NCBI GenBank assembly: GCA_945868195.1
Contig: CAMBLP010000018.1
Location: 1-23,117, forward strand
Length of the DNA stretch: 23,117 nucleotides
Direction of reading: 5' to 3'
Source of the DNA: Bordetella parapertussis
GTDB taxonomy: Bacteria; Pseudomonadota; Gammaproteobacteria; Burkholderiales; Burkholderiaceae_B
Made by a program: the position numbers and the translations under genes. Under the pieces are notes generated by a model. The model saw only the letters and a program-made list of their open reading frames with translations, did no database searches and had not been told where the DNA came from. Shown here one piece after another: positions 8,220 through 16,293 of the stretch (position 1 is its first letter; every line of letters begins with the position of its first letter).

Positions 8220-9620
8220 TCAATGATCCACGAAAGGGTTATAAGAAGATTTGAACTCGATGCGCAAAGGCGTACCCGCCAACTCGAACGCATCTCGGAA
8301 TCTGTTTTCGAGATAACGCCGATAAGAATCGGAAATCGCATCCAAAGCATTGCCATGAACAATAATCAAAGGAGGATTTTGCCCTCCTTGATGAGCGTAG
8401 CGCATTTTGGGCCTGAAAATACCCTTGCGCGGTGGGGGTTGTTGCTCGACGGCAGCCTGTAACTCACGCGTTAGACGCGGTGTCGACAACTTCATAAAGG
8501 CGGCGGCATGTGCCGCATTGACAGACTTCAATACGGTATTAATCCCCTGGCCCCGCAAGGCAGAAATCGTATGAACGCGCGCAAAAGATAAGAAACGGAG
8601 TTTTCTGTCAAACTCACGCTGAATCTTTTCGCGCTGCTCCTCGTCAAGGCCATCCCATTTATTGATCGCCACTACGAGCGCTCGACCCGTTTCAAGAATA
8701 AAACCGGCGATATGCGCGTCTTGCTCAGAAACCTCGTGTTGCGCATCTATCATCAACAACACCACGTTACAAGCTTCGATCGCTTGCAATGTCTTGATAA
8801 CAGAGAATTTTTCAATGGCTTCAAACACCTTGCCACGCTTTCGCAAGCCCGCCGTATCAATCAATGTGTATTGTTTACCACCGCGATCAAACTCGATCTC
8901 AATCGCATCACGGGTTGTGCCGGGCATGTCAAAAGCAATCACTCGCTCTTCGCCGAGCAGGGTGTTGATCAACGTGGACTTTCCAACGTTAGGTCGTCCA
9001 ACAATGGCCAACTTGATGCGATGTTTGATCTCAGGTTCAACCGCTTCGCCCTGAATCTTTAAGGCTGCTTCTGTCGGCTCGGCATCGTCTGCATCGAATT
9101 CAGGCGCCTCGAGCACAGGCTCACCAAGGCCCTCTAAAGCATGCTCAATCAAGTCGGCAATACCGTCACCATGTGCCGCCGAAATCGCAACCGGCAAACC
9201 CAGTCCCAGCTCATGAAACTCAGCGACAGCGCTGCCGTGCTGCATGCCCTCAGCTTTGTTAACGCATAAAATAACGCGCTGCCCTAGCTTTCTCAGAAGC
9301 CGAGAAATATCATGATCATGCGCGTTGAGTCCCGCACGTGCGTCAACCATGAAAATCACCACATCAGCTTCAGCAATCGCCTGCTTGGTTTGACGCGCCA
9401 TTTGATGAAGGATGCCCGTTTTAGCGACAGGTTCAAAGCCTCCGGTAGCCACAACAATAACGGGCGTATGACCGACGCGACCTTCACCATAGTGCCGATC
9501 CCGGGTCAAGCCGGAAAAGTCAGCGACTAAGGCTGAGCGCGAACGCGTCAGACGATTAAAGAGTGTGGATTTGCCCACATTTGGGCGCCCCACTAGAACA
9601 ACGACAGGTTTAACAGACAC
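8220..9620 (-). CDS. der: Ribosome biogenesis GTPase Der (EngA), with altered G3 motif in the first domain
   Basis: A 466-residue protein with two tandem GTPase domains and a C-terminal KH-like domain, the Der layout. Domain 1 has G1 GRPNVGKS (11-18), [10 protein letters not shown], and NKAE (121-124). Domain 2 has GRPNVGKS (208-215), DTAG (255-258) and NKWD (320-323). An acidic linker (about 168-198) joins them. Der is needed for 50S subunit maturation. The first-domain G3 motif, normally DTGG, reads ATGG: codon 58 (9449-9447) is GCT for Ala where GAT for Asp is expected. The start codon is GTG (9620), three bases after the bamB stop, with only a weak Shine-Dalgarno. The frame is otherwise intact. 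Confidence 0.96.
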   Translation of the reverse strand: MSVKPVVVLVGRPNVGKSTLFNRLTRSRSALVADFSGLTRDRHYGEGRVGHTPVIVVATGGFEPVAKTGILHQMARQTKQAIAEADVVIFMVDARAGLNAHDHDISRLLRKLGQRVILCVNKAEGMQHGSAVAEFHELGLGLPVAISAAHGDGIADLIEHALEGLGEPVLEAPEFDADDAEPTEAALKIQGEAVEPEIKHRIKLAIVGRPNVGKSTLINTLLGEERVIAFDMPGTTRDAIEIEFDRGGKQYTLIDTAGLRKRGKVFEAIEKFSVIKTLQAIEACNVVLLMIDAQHEVSEQDAHIAGFILETGRALVVAINKWDGLDEEQREKIQREFDRKLRFLSFARVHTISALRGQGINTVLKSVNAAHAAAFMKLSTPRLTRELQAAVEQQPPPRKGIFRPKMRYAHQGGQNPPLIIVHGNALDAISDSYRRYLENRFRDAFELAGTPLRIEFKSSYNPFVDH

Positions 9621-9623
9621 GAG

Positions 9624-10778
9624 TTATTTCAACGCCAGCATTACGAGCGCACCGTCACCCGTTTGAACAAGCACGCCCTGAGGCGTGGCCAATAATGGAG
9701 AGTGAATTGCGCCCCCTCCGACTGGGGTTCGGGCAAGCATTCTTCCATCGTCTTGTGCCAGAAAATGTACGTTACCCTCGAAATCCCCAAGAGCCACCGC
9801 GAGACCCACCGCAGCAGGACTCGTCAGTTTGCGATATCTGAGAGCGTCTTGCGTCCAGACCGAGTCACCGTTTTTCAGACTCAACGCAGTCACGATGTCC
9901 GTTTGACTCGGGGTATAGACATGACGGTTATCAAGGGCCAAACCTGCAAGAGAGGAAAAGTCCTTAAACCAAGCCGGACGACCTCCCGCAGCAATATCAA
10001 AACAAACGACGCGCCCCTGATAGGACACTGCGCACATCACTTGCCCCAATACGACGGGTGCGCCCACGACATCAATCACGCGCTCGAGATCGGTCGACCC
10101 CTTGGGTACCGCGACCGTACCTTCCCATTGCACATCTCCCGATACCGCATTAATACCGAGCAGTTTTCCTCCGGGGATTGCCGTCACGACCAAACCTTCG
10201 AGCATCACCATCCGTGCAGGCGCACGTAAAGCAAGCGCGGGTCCAGGTCGCTGGACACTCCAAATCCGATCACCCGTTTCCGCGTTAAACGCCTGCACGC
10301 GATAGTCGCCACTGCGCACGACGACGACGCCATAGCCAACCACAGGGGGCACTGAAACATCACTGGTGGCCTGAGCGCGCCACTTCACCTGCCCAGCCTC
10401 ATCGAGAGCCACCACAGCACCTTCACGTGTCACGACGGCAGTGATCTTGCCATCACTACCAACCCCTGCAGAAAGTTTTTTGTCGACGGTCGCTCTCCAA
10501 ACAACGCTACCCGTTTGAAGATCAACCTTAATGACGGATCCATCTGGCGTAGCCGCATAAGCCGATCCTTCAACAATTGTCGGCGCAAAGCCCAAACCGG
10601 AACCACTGCCAATCTGCGCTTTCCATGCCATCTGTGCAGACAGTCCAGGCAAGAACGACGTCAACGGGGTTGGCTTGTTGCGGTCATCCGCAGCAAACAG
10701 GCCGCAACCCGCCAGCGACAAAGACAGCGCTAAAGCCGCTGCCACCCGAATCAGACGTTCTGCCAAGAAAGCGCGCAT
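9624..10778 (-). CDS. bamB: Outer membrane protein assembly factor BamB (lipoprotein)
   Basis: A 384-residue lipoprotein. A signal peptide with positively charged start (MRAFLAERLIR) and hydrophobic core ends in the lipobox LAGC, with Cys25 as lipidation site. The mature part has repeated blades of the PQQ-like beta-propeller type (PDGSVIKVDLQTGSVVW, DEAGQVKWRA, NAETGDRIWSV, SLKNGDSVWTQ). BamB is part of the BAM complex that folds beta-barrel proteins into the outer membrane and binds BamA. I chose the ATG at 10778, not the in-frame TTG two codons earlier, because AGGAGG sits exactly six bases upstream. It lies two bases after the yfgM stop, as is usual in beta- and gammaproteobacteria. Confidence 0.95.
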   Translation of the reverse strand: MRAFLAERLIRVAAALALSLSLAGCGLFAADDRNKPTPLTSFLPGLSAQMAWKAQIGSGSGLGFAPTIVEGSAYAATPDGSVIKVDLQTGSVVWRATVDKKLSAGVGSDGKITAVVTREGAVVALDEAGQVKWRAQATSDVSVPPVVGYGVVVVRSGDYRVQAFNAETGDRIWSVQRPGPALALRAPARMVMLEGLVVTAIPGGKLLGINAVSGDVQWEGTVAVPKGSTDLERVIDVVGAPVVLGQVMCAVSYQGRVVCFDIAAGGRPAWFKDFSSLAGLALDNRHVYTPSQTDIVTALSLKNGDSVWTQDALRYRKLTSPAAVGLAVALGDFEGNVHFLAQDDGRMLARTPVGGGAIHSPLLATPQGVLVQTGDGALVMLALK

Positions 10779-10780
10779 CC

Positions 10781-11413
10781 TCAACCTCCTAACGCATCAA
10801 GTTTTAACTTCACGATTGGCGTCAACGGATCAGTCGCGCCAAAAGTCTCGATCGCCTGATTCCAGGCCTTTCGGGCATCCGCTGGTTTGCCTTGAGCCGC
10901 AAGCACATCACCGCGACGATCAGCGAACAAGCCTTCAAAAGAAGGGGGAGCATCCTTGAGTTGTGACAAGGCTTGATCGTATTCTTTTTGATCAAGAAAT
11001 AATGCTGACAATCGCAGTCGTGCCACAGGAACCAACGCCGCGTGCTTTGTTTGAACAAGCCATTCAAGCTGCGCCCGAGCGCCAGGAACATCTTTGCGCA
11101 AAATGAGCGCAGAGGCCGCGACAAGCGCACCACGAGCGGCATAATCGGTCGCGGCATACTCACTACGTAGCGTCTTCATGGCCGCATTGATTCGAGCAAC
11201 CGATTCCTCACCTTGTGAGCGCCCTGCTTCTTCGAGTGCCTCAAAATAGCCTCTTGCCTGCGACGCTTGATGACCTTCGTACCACTGCCATCCACGCCAG
11301 CCACCGACAATCGCTGTTGCGACAATCAATAGTGTCAATATCAAGGTGCCGTAATTGTTCCACCAGGCTTTAAGCTGGTCTAGTTGTTCTTGCTCGTCGG
11401 GATCGTAAGCCAT
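10781..11413 (-). CDS. yfgM: YfgM family tetratricopeptide-like membrane protein
   Basis: A 210-residue protein: a short charged cytoplasmic N-terminus (MAYDPDEQEQLDQLKAWWNNYG), one transmembrane segment (about 22-42), then a helical periplasmic part with TPR-like repeats (for example LRLSALFLDQKEYDQALSQL and RRGDVLAAQGKPADARKAW). In E. coli YfgM is tethered to the inner membrane, associates with the SecYEG translocon and the chaperone PpiD, and aids periplasmic chaperone work. Position between hisS and bamB is the usual one. It starts two bases after the hisS stop and ends two bases before the bamB start, so the three are almost certainly co-transcribed. Confidence 0.9.
   Translation of the reverse strand: MAYDPDEQEQLDQLKAWWNNYGTLILTLLIVATAIVGGWRGWQWYEGHQASQARGYFEALEEAGRSQGEESVARINAAMKTLRSEYAATDYAARGALVAASALILRKDVPGARAQLEWLVQTKHAALVPVARLRLSALFLDQKEYDQALSQLKDAPPSFEGLFADRRGDVLAAQGKPADARKAWNQAIETFGATDPLTPIVKLKLDALGG
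10785..10790 (-). promoter_or_regulatory. Strong Shine-Dalgarno for bamB
   Basis: AGGAGG on the minus strand, six bases before the ATG at 10778-10776. It is built from the last codons of yfgM (Gly-Gly-stop), so ribosomes ending yfgM can reload on bamB. It decides the bamB start against the TTG at 10784-10782. Confidence 0.85.
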
Positions 11414-11415
11414 GC

Positions 11416-12708
11416 CTAATTAACCTTATCTTTCAAAAACGCCACTAAATTTTCCAGCGGCACGTGTTGCTGCGCGAGCGCTTCAGACTGACCTTCGAGG
11501 CGCAACATTTTGACGGAGGCTGCGCCAGAAGCAAGCTCATCGCCCCCAAGAATAACCGCAATCTGGGCACCACTTGCATCGGCCCTCTTAAACTGCGACT
11601 TAAAACTACCAGTACCGGCATGAACAAGGGTAGAAATACCTGCGTCACGCAAACTCTCGGCCAACCGTGCTGCCCGACGTTGGGCTGCATCACCTTGGTG
11701 TACAAAATAGATCGCGCACTCAGGCCTAGGAGACTCGGGCTGGTACTGACCCCACAAATCCATCAGCCGTTCCATGCCGATCGCAAACCCCACCGCAGGT
11801 GCAGATTTTCCACCTAACAGTTCAATCAGACCATCATAGCGACCCCCACCACAAATCGTCGCTTGAGCTCCCAGCTTATCGGTGACGAATTCGAATACTG
11901 TCAAATTGTAGTAGTCCAAGCCCCTAACCATTCTGGGATTTAGACGGTAACTCACCCCTGCGTCGTCCAAGCGTTCGCAAACCCCAGCAAAGTGGGCACG
12001 GGAAACCTCACCTAAAAAGTCAAACAACTTAGGTGCGGCGTCTGCCATCGCCTGCATTGCAGGATTTTTAGTATCCAACACACGCAACGGATTGGAATGC
12101 ATGCGGCGCAATCCATCCTCATCAAGTACGTCCTTATGCGCCTCGAGATGGGTAATCAAGGCTTGACGATGTGCGGCACGCTCTTGCCCCTGCCCAAGCG
12201 AATTCAGCTCAAGCTGCACATCCTTGATACCCAATACTTTCCATAGTCGCGCCGCCATGATGATGAGCTCAGCATCGATATCAGGCCCCGCCAGTCCGAG
12301 TGCTTCGACATCGATTTGATGAAACTGTCGGTAGCGCCCACGCTGCGGGCGTTCATGACGAAAAACCGGTCCCATCGCATAAACGCGCTGAGGACGGTCG
12401 TACAACAAATTGTGTTCGATCGCTGCACGCACCATGCCAGCCGTAAACTCGGGTCGCATCGTCAATGACTCACCATTTAGTGAGTCCGTGAAGCTATACA
12501 TTTCCTTTTCAACAATATCCGTAACCTCGCCGATTCCACGCGTGAACAGTCGCGTATGCTCGAGGATTGGCGTACGCATATTGCGATAGCCATAGTCAGA
12601 CAACCAACGACGCACCAGTTCTTCGAGCTGCTCCCAACGTGCGCCTGAACCTGGCAATGCATCGTTCATACCGCGTATCGCGGTGACTTTGGAAAATGCT
12701 TGTGTCAT
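11416..12708 (-). CDS. hisS: Histidine--tRNA ligase
   Basis: A 430-residue class II aminoacyl-tRNA synthetase. Seen in order: [10 protein letters not shown], motif 1 region around [10 protein letters not shown], the histidine loop TMRPEFTAG (84-91 region), motif 2 [19 protein letters not shown] (113-131), the HisA signature [14 protein letters not shown], and motif 3 [14 protein letters not shown] with [11 protein letters not shown]. The C-terminal anticodon-binding domain (about 330-430) is present, which separates it from the paralog HisZ in the same window. It charges tRNA-His. The start ATG overlaps the ispG stop as ATGA (12705-12708). Confidence 0.98.
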   Translation of the reverse strand: MTQAFSKVTAIRGMNDALPGSGARWEQLEELVRRWLSDYGYRNMRTPILEHTRLFTRGIGEVTDIVEKEMYSFTDSLNGESLTMRPEFTAGMVRAAIEHNLLYDRPQRVYAMGPVFRHERPQRGRYRQFHQIDVEALGLAGPDIDAELIIMAARLWKVLGIKDVQLELNSLGQGQERAAHRQALITHLEAHKDVLDEDGLRRMHSNPLRVLDTKNPAMQAMADAAPKLFDFLGEVSRAHFAGVCERLDDAGVSYRLNPRMVRGLDYYNLTVFEFVTDKLGAQATICGGGRYDGLIELLGGKSAPAVGFAIGMERLMDLWGQYQPESPRPECAIYFVHQGDAAQRRAARLAESLRDAGISTLVHAGTGSFKSQFKRADASGAQIAVILGGDELASGAASVKMLRLEGQSEALAQQHVPLENLVAFLKDKVN

Positions 12709-14003
12709 AAATGAAGTGATCTCGCTTGTGCGCCATACCGGCGAGCGACGTAATCATGAACAATCTGTTGAAACTCTTCGGCGATATGATCACCCTTAAG
12801 GGTAACCGTACGCTCACCATCGACAAAAACAGGTGCGGAAGGCACCTCGCCCGTGCCGGGCAAACTGATACCGATATCAGCATGGCGACTTTCGCCGGGG
12901 CCATTTACCACACACCCCATCACGGCGACATTCATCGACTCAACACCAGGGTATTGTGTTTTCCACGCGGGCATTTGTTCGCGCAAATAAGTCTGAATCC
13001 GATCCGCAAGCTCTTGAAAAACAGTGCTGCTCGTGCGCCCACAACCGGGACAAGCGACGACCATCGGCGTAAAAGCCCGCAAACCCATTGTCTGAAGAAT
13101 TTCCTGTCCAACAATCACCTCGCGCGTACGATCGCCGCCAGGCTCGGGGGTCAAAGAAATACGAATCGTGTCTCCAATTCCCTCTTGAAGCAAAACGCTT
13201 AGGGCAGCGGTCGAAGCAACAATGCCTTTGCTGCCCATACCTGCCTCGGTCAAACCAAGGTGTAGGGGATAATCACAGCGCGCCGCGAGGTCGCGATACA
13301 CCGCGATCAAGTCTTGCACGTGACTGACCTTGCAAGAGAGAATAATGGCATCCCCCGACAATCCTAGCTCTTGAGCGCGTTCCGCGTTACTTATGGCAGA
13401 CACCACTAAGGCATCACGCATCACTGCGCGTCCATCACGTGGCTGGGCAAGCTTGACGTTGTCGTCCATCATGCGCGCCAAGAGCTCGTGATCCAGACTC
13501 CCCCAGTTCACACCAATACGCACTGGTTTTTGGTATCGGCAAGCCACCTCTATCATCTGGGCAAAATTATCATCACGCTTTTTGCCCCCACCCATATTTC
13601 CGGGATTGATCCGGTATTTTGACAAAGCCTGAGCGCAGTCAGGATACTGAGTCAGGAGCTTATGACCGTTGTAATGAAAGTCCCCCGCCAAGGGCACCGA
13701 AATACCCATACGATCGAGTTGCTCTCGGATCGCAATCACCTCTCGTGCAGCCTCTGGGGTGTTGACGGTGATCCGCACAATTTCCGAGCCTGCAAGTGCG
13801 AGTTCTTTGACTTGAATCGCAGTAGCAATAGCGTCCGCTGTGTCGGTATTGGTCATGGACTGCACCACCACAGGCGCACCACCACCGATCAATACCTTTT
13901 GACTTCCCCAAGCCACCACGGCTTGCCTTGTAAGGTGACGAGGCAAAGGACCGATCTTTTCATCGATCAATGCCAAATCTAAAGGGGTGGACGCCTGACT
14001 CAT
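12705..14003 (-). CDS. ispG: 4-hydroxy-3-methylbut-2-en-1-yl diphosphate synthase (IspG/GcpE)
   Basis: A 432-residue IspG, which makes HMBPP from MEcPP in the MEP isoprenoid pathway using a 4Fe-4S cluster. The TIM-barrel part holds [20 protein letters not shown] and [10 protein letters not shown]. The cluster ligands are visible as Cys318 and Cys321 (ACPGCGR) and Cys364 with Glu371 ([10 protein letters not shown]). At 432 residues it is longer than the 372-residue E. coli enzyme; an extended form is usual in betaproteobacteria. Its ATG overlaps the stop of the rodZ-like gene (ATGA, 14000-14003) and its stop overlaps the hisS start in the same way. Confidence 0.98.
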   Translation of the reverse strand: MSQASTPLDLALIDEKIGPLPRHLTRQAVVAWGSQKVLIGGGAPVVVQSMTNTDTADAIATAIQVKELALAGSEIVRITVNTPEAAREVIAIREQLDRMGISVPLAGDFHYNGHKLLTQYPDCAQALSKYRINPGNMGGGKKRDDNFAQMIEVACRYQKPVRIGVNWGSLDHELLARMMDDNVKLAQPRDGRAVMRDALVVSAISNAERAQELGLSGDAIILSCKVSHVQDLIAVYRDLAARCDYPLHLGLTEAGMGSKGIVASTAALSVLLQEGIGDTIRISLTPEPGGDRTREVIVGQEILQTMGLRAFTPMVVACPGCGRTSSTVFQELADRIQTYLREQMPAWKTQYPGVESMNVAVMGCVVNGPGESRHADIGISLPGTGEVPSAPVFVDGERTVTLKGDHIAEEFQQIVHDYVARRYGAQARSLHL

Positions 14004-14494
14004 TTAAACAAGGCCTCAATCCAATCCGGCACTAAACCAGAAGGTAACAAGCCTTGCCATATCGCGACACCGAGGACCGCCAACACGACGAGAATAATCA
14101 ATACAACCCAAGCCCACCCCCCCGAGTGCGGGACAATTTCAACATGGTGGGCGCCCAAGGTGCGTATTGAGGTGTGGTTTGCAATACCGCCCTGCACGCT
14201 TCCGATGCGTGAATGAAGAGAAGCCTCAAGAGGTTTGGAATCAATACCAAGTAGCTTTGCGTAATTCCTGACCATACTTCGAAGCGCCAAACCCTGGGGT
14301 AATTGATCAAAACTTTCGGATTCCAAGGCCTCGATATGTCGGGCAGCGAACTTGAGTCGAACGGCAACATCCTCGATAGAAAATCCCTTGGAAACCCTCA
14401 ACGCACGCAAAGAGCCTGCTGAAGTAATCAGCTCTTTCGGAGCCGGGGCGGACTCTGTCCGCAAAGGACTGCTCAGATCAAGCTGCTCTCTCAT
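14000..14494 (-). CDS. Short RodZ-like protein (HTH plus one membrane segment)
   Basis: A 164-residue protein. Residues about 28-90 form a RodZ-type helix-turn-helix ([20 protein letters not shown], then [31 protein letters not shown]). A strong transmembrane segment follows (about 127-149), and only about 15 residues remain on the periplasmic side. Full RodZ (E. coli 337 residues) links cytoplasmic MreB to the wall-building complex and carries a periplasmic beta domain, which is missing here. The frame ends cleanly and ispG starts inside its stop codon, so no remnant follows. Position between rlmN and ispG is the standard rodZ position. Likely a reduced MreB adaptor; function otherwise inferred. 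Confidence 0.85.
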   Translation of the reverse strand: MREQLDLSSPLRTESAPAPKELITSAGSLRALRVSKGFSIEDVAVRLKFAARHIEALESESFDQLPQGLALRSMVRNYAKLLGIDSKPLEASLHSRIGSVQGGIANHTSIRTLGAHHVEIVPHSGGWAWVVLIILVVLAVLGVAIWQGLLPSGLVPDWIEALFK

Positions 14495-15681
14495 GGATGT
14501 GTCTCTTTGATAGGGATCATTTTTCTTGTCGCCATCTTTTCACTTAAGTTTGTGCGATCCTTGACTTCGCCCGCGAGCTGACCACAAGCCGCATCGATAT
14601 CGTCACCGCGTGTTTTACGGACCGTTGTCACAATCCCCGCATCCATCAGGTGTTGCGCAAAGATTCTGATGCGCGAAGCCGAGGAGCGCTGAAGTCCCGA
14701 AGCAGGAAAAGGATTGAAAGGAATCAAATTGAGTTTGCAATTGATCCGACGTGCAATATCGACCAATTGTTTGGCATGCTGATCGCTGTCATTGACACCA
14801 TCAAGCATCACATATTCAAACGTAATAAAGTCTCTTGGCGCAAACTCCAGATACCGCTCGCACGCCGCAAGGAGCTCATTGATTGGATATTTTTTATTAA
14901 GAGGAACCAACTCATCGCGCAGCGCATCATTCGGTGCGTGTAAAGAAACTGCGAGCGCGACCGGGCAATCCCGGGACAGGCGGTCCATCATGGTTACAAC
15001 CCCTGAGGTCGACACCGTCACTCGCCTGCGCGATAAACCGTAGGCATTGTCATCGAGCATCATGCGCAAGGCGGCGAGGACGGGCTCATAGTTGAGCAAA
15101 GGCTCGCCCATGCCCATCATCACGACGTTGCTAATCAGACGCGTGTCGCTTGTCACGCCCGTGCTCAGGGTCGAACCTTGTTTAACGTTAGAGGGTTTGA
15201 GGGAAGTCGGTATGCGGGCAGAGTCCAAGTCTTGCATCAACTCGTGCCGCGCCCACCAAAGCTGCCCAATAATCTCTGCCGCAGTGAGGTTGCGATTAAA
15301 GCCCTGATGTCCGGTCGAACAAAATCTGCAGGCAACATTGCAGCCTGCTTGACTCGATATACAAAGCGTTCCGCGATCATCTTCGGGAATAAAGACCGAT
15401 TCGATCGCATTGCCCTGCCCCACATCAAACAGCCACTTACGGGTGCCATCAGCAGAGCGGTGCTGGGTTAAAACCTTGGGCGCTTGAACGATGCATGATT
15501 GCGCGAGTTGCGCACGAAAATCACGCGCAAGGTCGGTCATGTCGTCGAATTGGCTCGTCCCTCTCTGATGCACCCACTTTTGCAACTGCCGGGCACGAAA
15601 TGGCTTGCCCCCCCACTGACCCACTAACTGGGTCAGTGCCGGAGCGTCAAGCCCAAGCAAGTTGATCGGTTCAGGATGCAT
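14491..15681 (-). CDS. rlmN: Dual-specificity RNA methyltransferase RlmN
   Basis: A 396-residue radical SAM enzyme that methylates C2 of A2503 in 23S rRNA and A37 in some tRNAs. The CxxxCxxC cluster motif is Cys114, Cys118 and Cys121 ([12 protein letters not shown]); [12 protein letters not shown] follows for SAM binding, and the C-terminal resolving Cys366 lies in [11 protein letters not shown]. Between about 150 and 180 is a Ser/Thr-rich insertion (for example [20 protein letters not shown]) not present in E. coli. I chose the ATG at 15681 ([12 protein letters not shown]) because it fits the family; an in-frame TTG at 15702 adds seven residues without support. The stop overlaps the rodZ-like start as ATGA. 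Confidence 0.96.
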   Translation of the reverse strand: MHPEPINLLGLDAPALTQLVGQWGGKPFRARQLQKWVHQRGTSQFDDMTDLARDFRAQLAQSCIVQAPKVLTQHRSADGTRKWLFDVGQGNAIESVFIPEDDRGTLCISSQAGCNVACRFCSTGHQGFNRNLTAAEIIGQLWWARHELMQDLDSARIPTSLKPSNVKQGSTLSTGVTSDTRLISNVVMMGMGEPLLNYEPVLAALRMMLDDNAYGLSRRRVTVSTSGVVTMMDRLSRDCPVALAVSLHAPNDALRDELVPLNKKYPINELLAACERYLEFAPRDFITFEYVMLDGVNDSDQHAKQLVDIARRINCKLNLIPFNPFPASGLQRSSASRIRIFAQHLMDAGIVTTVRKTRGDDIDAACGQLAGEVKDRTNLSEKMATRKMIPIKETHP

Positions 15682-15711
15682 GTGCGATGTGCCACGAGCC
15701 AAGCAACCGAA

Positions 15712-16137
15712 TTAACGGCTGTGAATGTTAATTTCAGGGAAAAAGAAGGCAATCTCGGCCTGAGCTGTTTCAGGCGCATCTGAGCCGTGAACAGCGTTAG
15801 CGTCAATGCTGTCAGCGAAGTCAGCACGGATTGTGCCTTTTTCTGCTTTCTTGGGATCTGTGGCACCCATCAAATCGCGGTTTGTCTGAATCGCGTTTTT
15901 ACCCTCGAGGGCTTGAACGAAAACAGGACCAGAGATCATGAAGTCCACCAGGTCTTTGAAAAAAGGACGGGCACTATGAACAGCGTAAAAACGCTCAGCG
16001 TCGGCACGTGACAAATGCATCATGCGTGCAGCGATCACTTTCAAGCCAGCGCCTTCAAAGCGGGCAATAATCTGACCGATAACATTTTTTGCCACGGCAT
16101 CAGGCTTAATAATCGAGAGGGTACGTTCGACTGACAT
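15712..16137 (-). CDS. ndk: Nucleoside diphosphate kinase
   Basis: A 141-residue NDK, which balances nucleoside triphosphate pools by transferring the gamma phosphate through a phospho-histidine. [13 protein letters not shown] at the N-terminus, [17 protein letters not shown] in the middle, [10 protein letters not shown], and the catalytic His in [10 protein letters not shown] are all intact. The ATG at 16137 has GGAG six bases upstream; an earlier in-frame ATG at 16149 lacks support. It is the first gene of the long minus-strand unit ending at hisC, and it faces valS across a divergent promoter region. Confidence 0.98.
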   Translation of the reverse strand: MSVERTLSIIKPDAVAKNVIGQIIARFEGAGLKVIAARMMHLSRADAERFYAVHSARPFFKDLVDFMISGPVFVQALEGKNAIQTNRDLMGATDPKKAEKGTIRADFADSIDANAVHGSDAPETAQAEIAFFFPEINIHSR

Positions 16138-16198
16138 GTAAAACTCCAAGAAATCTCAATAAAAACAGGGACTTTGCTTGCGCTGACCCTAGCCTATG

Positions 16199-16225
16199 AT
16201 TCTAGCACGCCACATCTGCCCGCAA
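16199..16225 (-). promoter_or_regulatory. Promoter for ndk and the downstream operon
   Basis: On the minus strand TGCTAGAAT (16207-16199) is an extended -10 with one mismatch to TATAAT; a weak -35, TTGCGG (16225-16220), lies 15 bases upstream. The start would be near 16192, giving a leader of about 55 nt. The sequence TGCTAGAATCAT matches the rpsP promoter TGCTATAATCAT at all but one base. Confidence 0.55.
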
Positions 16226-16230
16226 CACCC

Positions 16231-16236
16231 TAAAAT
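16231..16236 (+). promoter_or_regulatory. Possible -10 for valS
   Basis: TAAAAT, one base off TATAAT, 57 bases before the valS ATG. No good -35 is seen at 16-18 bases upstream; that region overlaps the ndk promoter, so the two would compete for polymerase. A small hairpin (TCGCC/GGCGA, 16247-16260) lies in the predicted leader. Confidence 0.35.
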
Positions 16237-16293
16237 AGCGAGTTATTCGCCATACGGCGACGCCTTGCGACCTCACTTTTACCGGATATTTTG

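Noticed and set aside
9246..9260. NKAE in place of NKxD in the first Der GTPase domain
   Set aside because: I recall this Glu form in other betaproteobacterial Der proteins, so unlike Ala58 it is probably not specific to this genome.
9702..10229. Plus-strand open frame of 175 codons opposite bamB
   Set aside because: Antisense to an intact bamB, low-complexity and basic in composition, no family features.
12423..12456. Phe in the HisS histidine loop (RPEFTAG) where E. coli has Gly (RPEGTAG)
   Set aside because: The Glu and Thr that contact histidine are kept, and this position varies (for example Met) among bacterial HisRS proteins.
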